Below, one piece after another: positions 47,400-61,361 of a stretch of DNA of 64,000 nucleotides. Under the pieces are notes generated by a model. The model was given only the letters and a program-made list of their open reading frames with translations, had not been told where the DNA came from and ran no database searches. The position numbers and the translations under genes were made by a program. Each line of letters opens with the position of its first letter. Within the stretch, counting starts at the first letter, position 1. The stretch comes from Apostichopus japonicus (Eukaryota; Echinodermata; Holothuroidea; Aspidochirotida; Stichopodidae), in contig NC_092573.1 in NCBI RefSeq assembly GCF_037975245.1, positions 2,420,501 to 2,484,500 of the forward strand. Direction: 5' to 3'.

Positions 47400-48500
47400 T
47401 TAATATTCTAGTATTTGTATCATAATTCTCTACATATAATGTGGTGCAATGGCTCTCTCTTACTTGTTGACAAGCAGAAAAATAATAGCTACAAACCAAT
47501 TTTTAGGTTTTTCGACAATTGGCCTCTGACGTTAGACCTAAGACTGCATCAATCATGCAGGCACAAAGGTTACAAGGTCAGACACCTACTCTCCAAGTTA
47601 GAACTTAATCGGACTTATGGTGTAGCAGGAGTTCGCGACACGCCTTTTCGCACAAATGAGGCCAAATTGACCTTAATTGACCTCTGGCTTCGACCCTAAA
47701 CACCAAAATCTGCACTATTTTAAATATCGTGTGGTTTCATGGTTTCTTCCTACTGACATGTTGACATGTATAAACTGGCTAAAAACCATTTTTTGACCTC
47801 TGACCTATGACGTAATCAATCACGCAGGCACGAGTGTACATGGTCAGGCACTTACCCACCAATTTTGAACGTGCTCGGGCTTACGGTCTAGAAGGAGTTC
47901 GCGACACACTTTTTCGCACAATTTAGGTCAATTTGACCATTGGCCTACATTGAACTTTGGCCTCGATCTTTAACAACCACATAAGTACTATTTTTTGAAG
48001 AATTCCCATTATTCTCTACATTTCGTGTGGTGTAAGGGTTTCTTTCTACATCAAGCAGAAAATGGCTCAAAATACATTTTGTTAACCTTGACCTCTGACC
48101 TTTGACTTCATCAATCACACAGGCACGAGTTTACATGGTCAGGCACCTACCCAACAAGTGTGAGCGTGATCGGACTTACTGTCTTGGAGGAGCTCGCGAC
48201 ATACTTTTTTCGCATAATTTATTCCAATTTGACCTTTTACCTATAATGACTTTTAACCCCTACCCTGAACACCTAAATCTGTCATATTTCTAATTCTTCT
48301 AATCATTATATTCCTATTGTGTGGTTTAATGGCTTACCCCTTACATCAAGCAGAAAATGGCTACAACCCAATTTTTAGGTTTCTTGACATTTGACCTTGA
48401 CCTATGACGTCATCAATCACGCAGGTACGAGTTTACATGGCACCTACCCACCAAATTTGAACTTACGGTCTAGGATGAGTTCGCGACACCCGCCTGTTTT
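47400..48500 (+). repeat. Tandem repeat, about 270-305-bp unit, four copies
   Basis: CATCAATCACGCAGGCACGAG-like words recur near 47546, 47815, 48105 and 48411, and GTTCGCGACAC-like words near 47631, 47896, 48190 and 48479. Copies also share AAATGGCTACAAACC and GTGGTTTCATGG words. Copies 2-4 carry pairs of TGACCT (47794-47806, 48089-48101, 48392-48403); copy 4 also has TGACGTCA at 48405-48412. A TCAC-rich tail follows to about 48540. Confidence 0.88.
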
Positions 48501-48540
48501 GTTCACTCACTCACTCATTGACACACTCACTCACTTAGCC

Positions 48541-49750
48541 TACTCACACACTTTATCACATTTCTGATGTGGGTGAAGTGCAATACCTCATCCCCATGTG
48601 TATTACATGTAGGGAGGTGAGATAATTAAAAGCGTTACGTAGAAACGCAACCTGGCTGGCATGAATGCAATGGGTTTTTTTAATGGTTTACAACATATCA
48701 AAATAATTATGTGTTTAAAGTCATTCTTTAAAGGTAATGTTTCTTTCTTTGTGTCTTCTTGCGTGGAGTATGACATATTAAGAATATAAATCGTGCCTAG
48801 TAACTTGTTAACCACGAGGACTGTGATGCATGAGATCATACCGTTGTTATTCTTCACGCAATACCAAATTGTCAAAATGATCGATATAATACTCATTTCC
48901 AAGTCTGTTTCTCTACTTGAAGTACTAATGTTCTTTTAAACTCCAGTCAACTTGTGTTAATGTCTTCTTCAAAAGCTATAGGGTCAACGTTATAGCAAGC
49001 CGACCGTGAGAGAATGAAATGAACGGTGTGTCAACAAACATAAGCGATTCTGTATAAATTATAAAGTTGTGCGTTAAATGAACTGAATCAACTATTGGGA
49101 AAGTGTTCTGTAGTAAGTGAATTTCCTTTACATGAGTCCTCTTAGGTCACCAATACGAACTATATAATGAGCTATAAGGCCATCGACATACATGGAGCTA
49201 TATAAGGCTATAGCATTGACTAAATAATATATTTGACTCCTCATTCACTTCCAGTTGACTGAACCAATCGGCAAAGAATTATAACTTCCCATAAATATAG
49301 TCACAATCCAGCAGAAATCAGTACCAGTCGTATTGACAAAACTGCCATGCCGACACTATTCTCTCATAGAAAGTTTCAATTCCTGCTACTCCTTGTCACT
49401 TTAGGTGTTAAGAAGAGCTAGTTTTGCTCGAAAGCTCTGCAAAAATCAAACATTGGCTGTTTTACTATCCTAAACACTATAGGCTATGGACGCTGATCTG
49501 GATTTTCTGTTCTGGATTTTCCAACTTACTACAATTTCAGTTATATATATATTCATTTGCCTTTGTCGTTTACCTCCATTTCATTAAAATAGAGTCTGTT
49601 CAAAGTATCTCTTTCGAGACCTGGCTTTAGGAATCACAAATGATTTCGAGTTGGTTAACATCATGTTTGATCTCTATAGTGTAAGGCAGATATGTCATCA
49701 AAACAGAACTAGTATTGTTTGATACAGGTGACAATCGCCTACAGTGGAAT
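48541..49750. other. Unassigned AT-rich stretch
   Basis: No exon or repeat family recognised. Confidence 0.5.
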
Positions 49751-50067
49751 TACGACCTTCCTAACCGGTTTCGAACCTCTGGACATACAATCAGCGCCCA
49801 TAGCCTATAGTGGTTAGGGTGTCCGCATATAAAAGGAGGCCCGGGTTCCAATCCCGGTGGAGGCTGGAAGTTTTTTCACTGTTATATATATATATATATA
49901 TATATATAACTGAAATCGTAATGAGTTGGAAAATTCAGAACAGTGAAAAACTTCCAGCCTCCACCGGGATTCGAGCCCGGGCCTCCCGCTTTATATGCGG
50001 ACACCATAACCACTACGCTATGGACGCTGATTGTATGTCCAGAGGTTCGAAACCGATAAGGAAGGTC

Positions 50068-50070
<3 letters not shown>
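49751..50070. repeat. Head-to-head inverted pair of tRNA-derived SINE-like units
   Basis: Arms 49751-49883 and 49939-50070 are near-identical reverse complements of about 132 bp around a loop containing a TA tract. Each arm carries a pol III A box (TAGTGGTTAGGG or TAGTGGTTATGG) and B box (GGTTCCAATCC or GGCTCGAATCC). A further TA tract adjoins the right arm. Confidence 0.88.
49957..50027 (-). tRNA. tRNA-like head of SINE (probably not a functional tRNA)
   Basis: The right arm read on the minus strand folds like a tRNA: acceptor halves GCGTCCA and TGGAGGC pair at 6 of 7 positions, anticodon stem TCCGC/GCGGG encloses a seven-base loop ATATAAA (anticodon would be AUA), and the T stem is CCGGG/CCCGG. 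Because both copies extend beyond the tRNA with shared 5' and 3' flanks, I read it as a SINE head or tRNA pseudogene. Confidence 0.45.

Positions 50071-50138
<68 letters not shown>
50069..50138. repeat. TA microsatellite
   Basis: About 34 uninterrupted TA units immediately next to the SINE-like arm. Confidence 0.95.
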
Positions 50139-50140
<2 letters not shown>

Positions 50141-50599
50141 CAGTGACCAACAGTTTTCATTCCGCACAGACTTGACCTAGTTGTAAACGATAAATACGGA
50201 CAATATGTTCGGATACTATTACTGCGTCAATGATGTTCACGGTAGTGGAGAGATGATAAGCCTAGATCACTTACGATTGGTCAGGACATTTATTCGATCG
50301 ATATGAATGAAGCTACAATAGTTTGTGAGAAATTTTTCCACCTATTTCGGAGAAAATTCACCGAATCAATTCTCACACAAAAGGGAACCCTTTTTATATT
50401 TTCGCCATTTCATACCCTCGATGATATCACATACCCCGGAGCTATTGACCCATTATAGTGTTTAACCATGCATTTGCATAAAGGTTTATGCGTCTTCTAT
50501 TCTGTCGCTAAACCTTTTGGTGGAACTTTAGGGGCGCTCTATTAACGTTAGCTAATTGGGGATCGAGGAAGGATGATAATGCATGTAACATTAATAAAT

Positions 50600-51472
<873 letters not shown>

Positions 51473-53247
51473 GTTGCAGTGGTCTCGTGGTACGTATACT
51501 GTAAGTGACGTCAGACTTGCTGTACGGTAACCTTAAAGGAACACCAAATTCTTGAAATTTAAACATGTGAAATGAGACACATTGGTCTACTAACTCCCAA
51601 CTTCATTTCGATTTGATGAGCGCATTACACAACAATCCATTCCTTTAGTATCACAATTCCTGTAAACACAGAGACCCTGAATCCATGAAAAGGTGGTCTG
51701 CATGCATAGCTTTATTTCGTTTTCAAATTTTCTTAATTTATTATAAGTTTATACAATTCATTCAAAGATATTTTAAATTCATGCACGACATTCTATATTT
51801 ATTTTATAGTTTATTACTGCTACTCGCTTGAAATATTACTATAATAAGAATTGAACATTGCTTTCAAACTTTAGTGACGGGTATAGATCTTATCTTGCTT
51901 TAATTTGGAACGCCATACATTCACAGAGCGTCACCGAAATGATGGGAATGGCTCATTCATATATAGCTCACAAAAATCGTATCCTGTATTCGCCTATCAT
52001 ATACCATACAACTAGGCCTACCTTATTTATATGGTGGATGCTTACCCGTATCTTATATATTTTCGAATTCTTCCTAACCATTGAAAATGACATATACTTT
52101 GCGACATGAAGAAGAACTTATACGTCCTGAAACTACTCCGTCGCTAACCCTTTTCCAATCAATTTCCTGACATTTTCATCTTCCCTGTTGTACAAAAAAG
52201 GCGCGAAAATAGAGCAAACAAAACTGTTATCTTTCAGACAACCGTGACTTCGATGCTCTGCGATCACGCATGTGTCTTAGACAGCGCAGTCTCTTATTTC
52301 AGTCCAAAGTAAGTGCAGCTTGCATATTTTGTTCCAATGCCCGCCCATATACTTTATATGCAATTGGAATTCGTGTTTACTCTCTATGGTCGGATGCCTG
52401 CTGAAAATAATCCCCAGGCCAAATTACACCAACGGGTTGTAGAAAGCAAGGGACCGTGAAGCTTGCTAACTTCAACCGCATGAAAGGGAATTATTATCTC
52501 CAGTGAACTTCGAGTCGATCATGCGGAAGCGATAGGCGAGTAGTCAAGCGTGCCGAATAATTCACACTTTGCTGAATTCGCAAAACCCGCATTTTTTTCA
52601 GATCGTCAAAAGGGAGGTGAGTTGTGCAGCAAATTCTCGTCAGAGCGTGAGATTTTGGCAAGAGAAGAGGGCAATATGGATCAGTGCTACATCAATAGCG
52701 AAGATATATTGATCAAAACGATATTGCCTATGCCAGCCTATCCATGGCACGCAAATGCTGTGAAGGACACAGTAGACTTCATTAGGGATGATGCCCGTAT
52801 ACTAAAAGCATAACTTCTACAGCGCCTTGAAACCTGCAAAGTGCTAGATACCTATAGAGCCTAACAAGTGTCGATTAGACATGAATATTAAGTTACGCAT
52901 AAATTCCGACCTTTCTTGAGCCTTTAAAACCCGTGGGCGAAAGGAATGAAGGGGAAGCTGTTTGCAGCCGACACGAATTTTAAATATGCAGTTTAATTAC
53001 ACGAAGTGATAAAACTACTTCAACATTGTATTTGTTTGTGTGTTATTTTTCGTACTCTCAGTGCGTTAAAATCAAACGAGGTAAAATTAGCCGCAACTTC
53101 CTTAATTGAGATTAAGACACATTACGTTGGCATATATACATATTATAAAATTGACGAAAATAAGTTGCTGAATTTTTGACTCTCTTTGATGTCACGTGTT
53201 GAATATTCATGCCAAAAGAAATAAATCCCAGACCTTGGTAGAACACT
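51473..53247. other. Unassigned stretch
   Basis: No exon supported. The plus-strand ORF 52550-52813 (87 residues) has no motif I recognise and no splice or start context beyond an ATG. Confidence 0.45.
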
Positions 53248-53862
53248 TTTCTATTGCTAATACCTCTCTAAACCGTCTTCCCATATCATGCGTCAAAGCA
53301 CTCGTATTAACAGTGCAAACAGTTCCTAACCTTTAATCTGATAGAAACATGATATTCATACTGCTCACACTGACAATACAAGGGCTTTTGAAGTAAGACA
53401 TGAAAGTACAGTAGAAAGCAAATTGTCCCAACTGGGTGACAACTCCAGCCAGTTGGGACAATTTTCTATTGCTAATAACTCCCTAAACTGTCCTCGGGCC
53501 CATATCATGCTTTGAAGCACTCGTATTGACAGTATGAACAGTTCAAAACCTTTATCTGATAGAAACATGATATTCATACTGTTCACACTGACAATACGAG
53601 TAGGCCTACTTTGAAGCGGGACATGAAAGTACAGTGTAGATAAAACTGTCCCAACTGGGTGCATAAATCAGTCAGATGGGACAAGATTTCTACTGCGAAT
53701 ACCACTCTTTGCTGGTCTCACATATCATGCTTCGAAACTCTCATATACTGACAGTATGAATAGTTCCTAACCGTCTATGTGATAGAAACAGGATATTTTA
53801 CTCGTACTGTCAGTGAGAGCGTTTGAAGCAAAGACATGAAAGTACAGTATAGAGAAAAATAA
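53248..53862. repeat. Tandem satellite of palindromic monomers, about 215-225 bp, three copies
   Basis: TTTCTATTGCTAATA-like words start near 53248, 53463 and 53687. Within the first full monomer, 53421-53435 and 53449-53463 are perfect 15-bp inverted repeats (AATTGTCCCAACTGG). In the second monomer, 53519-53542 and 53578-53601 are inverted at 22 of 24 bases. Other shared blocks are GATAGAAACATGATATTC and GACATGAAAGTACAGT. The third monomer is diverged. Confidence 0.9.
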
Positions 53863-55360
53863 GTATGTGAATAGATCGAAACAGGTTCGACTGATATAGA
53901 TGTTGTAAACAAAGCAAATAAACACGTCACTGTTTTAAAATACGGCTGGTACGGTACATGATGAAGAACAACTTTCGACTGTAACTGATTTGATAGGGTG
54001 CATGGTGAGGGAGGGATGGGGGGGGCATGCATGGGGTGGGTCTTACGCTCGTGCTGTAAATGAAAGAAAAACAATTTGGACAATACAGGGCAATGGCGGT
54101 CTCAGAAGGCAATTTGTTGGCATAGTTGTTGACAATGTAGTTCACTTCTGAGAACACTAAGGCTAGTAATTAACGCACGACGACGGTCATATTCGTGGAG
54201 GTAGAAGCTATCGGCCCCTGAAAGCCTCGGAGTCCTGCATGCCACATATCCGATTTAAAAGTATTGTATATAGGCCAGGTTAAAGAAAGTAAACGTTTAC
54301 ACCCTCGTTCGACCCATTTTTTGTCGTATGAGTGGGCACATGACAAAACTCGATCCTCAATGTGTGACTTACAACCTTCCAATGCTGCAGCACTGCATTA
54401 TATTGTTATATATACGCCTATAAATTGTTTCTGTAAAATAGTTTCAAATTGCGACACCTTTCTGCGGCAGCTATTGTCCCCCTTTTACACGCAAACATGT
54501 TACACGTGGTTTTTAATACTTTTAGTTTACATAAATATTGTCGTTGGCTTATATCATCTCACACTTCTTGACATTCCTATGGTGGTATATATGTATATAT
54601 AGGCCTTTCCTATTCGTTACAAGTCACCACTGCAACCATCATATCGCCGGCGGTGTCGAAAGTGTGCACAACGCCCGATTTCTAATATTTTAGTCTAAAA
54701 AAAAAGGAACCGTTTCTATCCCGTATGTGGTTAGGTTCAGAGGGCCCGAGGACCCACTCGGATAACATTATACTTATGAAATGAGGAGAACGAAAAGTTG
54801 AAAATACAATTCGTTTCAAATACACCGGCCGTATCATGATCGCTATATACCAAGGTGTCGAAAGTCATTTATCTTGACTCCATTTTAAATTGTGTAGATC
54901 CATATTATTTGTTGTTGTGGACATAACTTTGAACCTAGCACATTTTGTACTTGAAATCGCCAAGAGAGAATTAGAATTGCTGAGAATATGGCAACTTTCG
55001 GCGACTCCGATCCCTGGACCCCCCACCAGAGCTCTTCTTGTTAATACATGGTCTCACACCCACAGCATGATATTGTATCGTTGATGGTACTCTACTACAC
55101 ACCTCTGAAAACAGGTTCCTGCTTCAAACAAGGCCGTATGCATTAACCATTATGGCTCTTTAAATGCTTCTTGTTAAAAAAAAAAAAAAAATGGTGAAAA
55201 CAGCATGAAAATGATTCTAAACAGATATCGAGGGGAAAAAGCTTTTACGGACGCATCCCCGAGGGTGAACTTATTCCGCATATTGAGTCCAGCTAGAATT
55301 AACTGCGTTCAAAGAATACATAACATATTATGCTTGGAAACACATACACGCACCTATATA
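53863..55360. other. Unassigned stretch
   Basis: PolyG near 54018-54025, short TA near 54587-54601, poly-A near 55176-55190. No exon supported. Confidence 0.5.
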
Positions 55361-55498
<138 letters not shown>

Positions 55499-56402
55499 AC
55501 ATCACATTACATTTCAGTTGACAAATTGATTTAAACAAATTTCACTAGCAATTTGTAAAGCAACTTAACAACGCTGGTGTATTGTATGAACGTGCCCGTT
55601 ATAATTTCCAAGATTGTCATACCTTATATTTGAATACCTTATGTAAGAATACGCGGAGCACATGACCTTTTACATCTTAAAAATCGAACCGGGAGGTTTG
55701 TAGTAGGATTTCTACTCCATGTCCATGGTAAGATTTTATTCGCCGTCACCACGTCTGCGCACAAGTGATTTATTCCACCTACACGTACAATTGTACTATA
55801 TATGCATGGTAAACTTAAATCGACCCATATTATACAACGAATAGCATATACATATTTTAACACGAGGATCACACAAATACACATTTAAAAGGGATTACCG
55901 TTCATCTCTATTCATTTTCAAAATTGATGAACGATTTCGTTCATGGACCTAAAGGTATATCAACAAAGGTATGTTTTATTAACACTTCGCTCTTTACACG
56001 TGGCTGCTGTGTTACCAACAGACGTTTTACGCTTCGTCTAGAAACACTTTTGGCGGGCGATGTCGGAAATTGCCGCGAAGCAAATCACTTTGTTAAAGCT
56101 TTTAATCTTTAAACGCGACTAATGGACCTTTATCATATAAATCATCTTTGTCCCATTACGGAAAGTGAATGATAACATGACAATGCAGAGATGGAGAGAA
56201 TAAACGCCTATGGTTTTCAACCGTCGCTTAGGTAACGGCGCAGCCCACGCAAACCATGCCGAGGCGGAGTTTAGGTGAAAAAAAAAGAAGATTCGAAACA
56301 AAACAGAAATGGGTGATGCACGACCAGACAAGACAGTGTATGACCAAGGTGTATAGTTTATATCGAAAGGCGTTATGTGCAAGAAATAGAGAGCAAAGGA
56401 AA
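55499..56402. other. Unassigned stretch
   Basis: No exon or repeat family recognised. Confidence 0.5.
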
Positions 56403-57046
56403 GATGGATGGATGGATGGATGGATGGATGGATGGATGGATGGATGGATGGATGGATGGATGGATGGATGGATGGATGGATGGATGGATGGATGGATGGA
56501 TGGATGGATGGATGGATGGATGGATGGATGGATGGATGGATGGATGGATGGATGGATGGATGGATGGATGGATGGATGGATGGATGGATGGATGGATGGA
56601 TGGATGGATGGATGGATGGATGGATGGATGGATGGATGGATGGATGGATGGATGGATGGATGGATGGATGGATGGATGGATGGATGGATGGATGGATGGA
56701 TGGATGGATGGATGGATGGATGGATGGATGGATGGATGGATGGATGGATGGATGGATGGATGGATGGATGGATGGATGGATGGATGGATGGATGGATGGA
56801 TGGATGGATGGATGGATGGATGGATGGATGGATGGATGGATGGATGGATGGATGGATGGATGGATGGATGGATGGATGGATGGATGGATGGATGGATGGA
56901 TGGATGGATGGATGGATGGATGGATGGATGGATGGATGGATGGATGGATGGATGGATGGATGGATGGATGGATGGATGGATGGATGGATGGATGGATGGA
57001 TGGATGGATGGATGGATGGATGGATGGATGGATGGATGGATGGATG
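56403..57046. repeat. Perfect GATG tetranucleotide array, 161 units
   Basis: Every base from 56403 to 57046 fits the unit GATG without interruption (644 bp = 161 x 4). The MDGW and IHPS ORFs on the two strands are translations of it, kept open because none of the frames contains a stop. Confidence 0.98.
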
Positions 57047-60000
57047 AGGTGACACTAGTCTCTTTTTCTTTCTTCTGCTTGGTCTGGGACAGATATGAAC
57101 AAGAATGAAGAGATGAATAATAAATCGTATACAATGTTTGAAATATTGTCTTAATTTAAGCTTTTCAAATGTTAAAGGACGACTTATGAAAAAAAGTTCA
57201 GTTGTTGATATGCTATGGTCCTCAACTTGGCTCCGGGTGAGGATATAACCCAAATTGGACGGTGACGCCCTCGTACATTCCAGACCTCAGTATTAGTTTT
57301 AATCCAATGTTGTACAAAAATTCGTTCAATAAGGTTATTTTACTCATTAAAAAAACAAAGCAAACAATCTAAAAGCAAAAGCAAAACAATGAAAAAGCAC
57401 AAAGAAAGCGATAGTGCCTTAAACCCCTCTCGAACTCTTCGACTGTTCCTATCAGTTATAGTGCAATCCATTAGACTAAAGTACCTCAAGAAATATTTGA
57501 AAAGGAATTAATAGATAATGACACATTTTCATCGATGTCATACTTTTCTGGTAAAAAAAGTAGAAATTAATAACAGACAATAAACGTGTATTACTACGCC
57601 GTTCTTCGTTGATCACTTGCAAAGACGGCCACGGAGGATGTGTTCATGGGAAGAAACAAAATATCTTCAATTCTTTACACCATCTGTCCGAGTGTCGCCG
57701 GGCAACGCAAAACACTTCCGCCAGAGACAAGTGATCACCGATTATATAGAAGTTTACCAAGGGGAATTCAGTTTTAATTTGATATTTGTCAATTATTTCT
57801 TCTTTTACATATAATGGAAAGTAATGCAAATTATATAGCTAGCAGTATGGAAACAGGTGATAAAATTAGCATAGTATTTTTACTGATGAAAATGTTTTGA
57901 ATCACTTTTTAGATGATCAGACAACGATAAATCAATTCAGTTTAAATTTCACAAAGGCACAAATGGCCTGCCATAAGAGACAAAACCGTTCAACCAGTAC
58001 ATATCTTTCCTCGTGGAAGGGGGAGGGGGGGGGAGGGGTGTAAATAAAGAAAGATACAATAATCTGTTCATGTGCAGAGTGTAGAACTGCAGATATAGAC
58101 TTGTGGAATATGAACCTTTTCTCAAAGGAACGCTTCAGCGCGTTGTAATCCGTTTCAGTTTAGTTAATACATCTCTATTCCGTCAATACTTTGCGTTCGT
58201 TTGTTTCGGAGGAAGATAATGGAAGCATGGGTCTACATTTCGGAAGAAATCCACAGCAAGAGAGATTTGGAAGGAGAGAGAGAGGGAGTGGATTGCTGAT
58301 TTTGTCTCATCCGACAAATAATAAGTATTCAGGACGTCACCAGAAAGTCCACGTGTTTCTCATATTAATGACAGATATCCCGAAAATACAAAACAGCACA
58401 TCACAAAATTAGCATAGTCTCTGATTTACAGGTTTGAAGAAAATGACATTTGAAACTCACCACAAGCCCCCAAAATTTAGTCCTAACATGATTCGCTTTG
58501 GTCAAGGGCCTCTATCGCTGGGTCCTGTCTCGAAAACAAGAAAAGATACTTCGTAGCCAAAATACAGTGTAAAAATATGTCAGGCCCTTTACCCGTACGT
58601 AAACGTAGTGTCACTAAATAATATAGCGTTGTGCGTGAATAACAACGTAGCCTTAAAAAAGTCAGGATATAATTAAAAGCTAAATGAGAAGAATCATTCG
58701 CTGCCTGTAAAGACAGTAAATAAATCAATAGGAGTGAGAGGCTCACTTATCTTTCAAGTTATTTAATCCTTATCTATGAATAAGTCAACTTTCGGCATAA
58801 ATCTTAATCAGTGTAGGCCCCTATAGGAATTTGGAATGTCAAAAATCCTCTTTAGAGTACTTTGAGGCCCTTCGACACCTAATACGTTTGGCAAATAGGC
58901 ATCTGTTCATTGTCGCTATGGGGGGTATGTGGTCCACCTGGATGCAGAGAGAATCCGTGACGCGTGACGTCACAACCATGTTAGTACCCTTTAACAATTT
59001 TGATAAATATGAAAATAATTTGATAAATATGAAAATAATTCATGAAAATTATTTATAAAACTTATTTATAAAAATAATTTGTGATAAATATGAAAATCCT
59101 CTGGACTATTTCTTGGCATCGTTATAAGCATTAATTTGACGGACTTAATATCCTGTGACAGTTAGTGGTACAATGGTTAAGGCGACTATGAACAAAATAA
59201 TAAAACTACGTAAATAACCGAGAAATGAGGTGTACACCCCCCCCCCCTCCTCCCCCTTATCAACCTCACACAAAACTCGGTTCTGTTGGTTAGCATAATC
59301 ATGCCTTTCGATCACCTACCACACACTCAATTAATTGTCTAAATATGCATTAGAATTCACGATTTCTCATCTAAGCTAAGGAAACGGTTGTTCTGTTTGG
59401 GAAATATCCTATAGATTACAAGTCGTGTCTGACCCAGCTGTCCTTCTGTAAATCTGTGTTGTCATATAGTACCGTGATCCACTTGGATCTAAAACCTTTT
59501 ATTTTCTCCTTTGTTATTCTTTACATATTGTCAAGGCAAAACTGTGAAACGTTTTGACACTCAGCAATCTTGATATGATCAATATGTCATTGTACTAAGA
59601 GATTCAATATATTAGATTCAGCAAATGCAAGACCCATCTCCGTTACAGAAAATGGACATTGTAATAAGTAAAGAAAAACATAAAAAGAAGAAGTGAACCC
59701 ACACGTGACTTGATGATGTCATATTTAGACTTGACCAAGTCTTAAGCCTAGCGTGTGTTTGGACATTTAAATCTGTGATGTCTCCAAAATGGAATAACAT
59801 TTCTCTTAGCTGTTTGGTGTCAAAAGGACCAATAGAATACCCAATTACCCATACCGATGGTTTCGTTGGTGTCTCCTTTAAATTAATTCAAGGAAGATTT
59901 TCTCTGCGTATAGGCTACTGTATGTATACAGAAATTGTATAGGCCTACTGCACAGTGATTTAACCAAAGGACGAGAAGCGATATTAACGGTAATAAGCCT

Positions 60001-61230
60001 AATTTATTTTCATGGTAATCAGCATAAATAATATATACATTTTCCCGCGTATTTTGATACATCATTCTTTTATCTTTATCGTAATGACAACCACCATTAC
60101 TCATCACTACGAGAGCGACAGTGTTGGATTTTTCCCCCTTTTCTTGTCATGTTGCATTAGCCTAGTAACGAAGGCCATTATTAACGATTATGTCAATGGA
60201 AGATCGCCATCACTTATATAGACCTTAGCTTTCTATCAAATCCAAGAAAGAGAAATGCCTTTTTTTCCAGCACGATAAAAAAATAATAAGAAAAAAATTC
60301 AGCGTTCTTTGATGCGTAAAATCTGAGTTCTTTTCTCCCCTAGAGACTGCACTTATCTAATTGGTTGTTTTAATTGACGTGTGTTATAATATTTACATAA
60401 AGACTGGGCAACTGATGGGTTGGATTTTAACGTCTGCGCATTTTGGATGACAATAATGGTATTTATTTTTTTTTTGTTATTTATTCCTTTTAGTTCCTGA
60501 TCAAGTGTAATCATTGAATTGCGTAAAAGTTGCGATAAAATTGTGGCACATTTGGAATAGGAAAACGAAAGGAAAGGAGTTCTTAACAAAAAGAAAAAAA
60601 ATTCTTAGAGAAGTGCATAGAGTCGGGTTAAGAACAACAGAAAGGAAGTTAAGGATATGAGACACAGGAAAACAGAAAAGTGAACATTTATCATTCTTGT
60701 TTTTTTTGGTTGGACTTTAATCCTTTTTCTATGTTACAGGAATTAAGGCCAACGGAGTTTAATCACTTGAATTGATATTTTATTGCTATCAAAATAGCAC
60801 AGGATCATGTTACTTCCCAGTTGAAATTCATCATAAAACATATTATACTTCTTTTATCATTGTTTATGATAACAATGTGATGAGTTTCAAGTTGTTCACA
60901 AGATTTGTGGAGGGGAGGGGGTTGGGGAGATGAGGAGGCCGGTAGAAGCTAATATCTCTTACTTTTGGAAGTAGTCCGCGTTACCATGTTCTGTCTCCCA
61001 ACTTCTAGCATGGGGGCTTGTATTGCAACTCTGCCACATGTCTTTGAATGTAACATTTGCAACTACTGAAAAAGTGGAACTTTGGACAGTCTTTAGATTG
61101 AAACTTTCCAATCTGATCTTTTTCCTGTTATTAATACTAACAGGCCTTTCATAAGTGTCTAGTGGGTGAAATGTTGAGAATCGATTCTAATTAACCAATT
61201 ACTCACTCATTCATCTTCACACCCTTTAAG
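57047..61230. other. Gene-poor stretch
   Basis: PolyG-rich patch at 58018-58037, AT-rich short duplications of GATAAATATGAAAATAATT at about 58999-59045, polyC at 59238-59248. No exon supported. Confidence 0.5.
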
Positions 61231-61361
61231 GCCTTCACCGAGGAGCTGACGGCATCGTCAGATTTACTAGCCTTAAAGGAGCATTCCAGAGATATTAAAT
61301 ACTTTGAATATCTTGAAAACCGGAATAGCTATAGAATTTATAGAAACATTTACTAGCACCC
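61231..61361 (-). repeat. Dispersed repeat R1, inverted partial copy
   Basis: Read on the minus strand it gives GGTGCTAGTAAATGTTTCTA, AGCTATTCCGGTTTTC, GGAATGCTCCTTTAAGGCT and GTCAGCTCCTCGGTG, in the same order as the plus-strand copies. Confidence 0.8.

Noticed and set aside
52550-52813. 87-residue plus-strand ORF
   Set aside because: No recognisable motif, no splice or promoter context, and similar-length chance ORFs are common in the window.
56228-57253. ORFs of 200-340 residues (MDGW and IHPS repeats) on both strands
   Set aside because: The GATG array simply contains no stop in these frames; flanking residues show no domain.
59160-59200. GGTACAATGGTTAAGGCG resembling a pol III A box
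   Set aside because: No B box or cloverleaf partner follows within a tRNA-sized distance.
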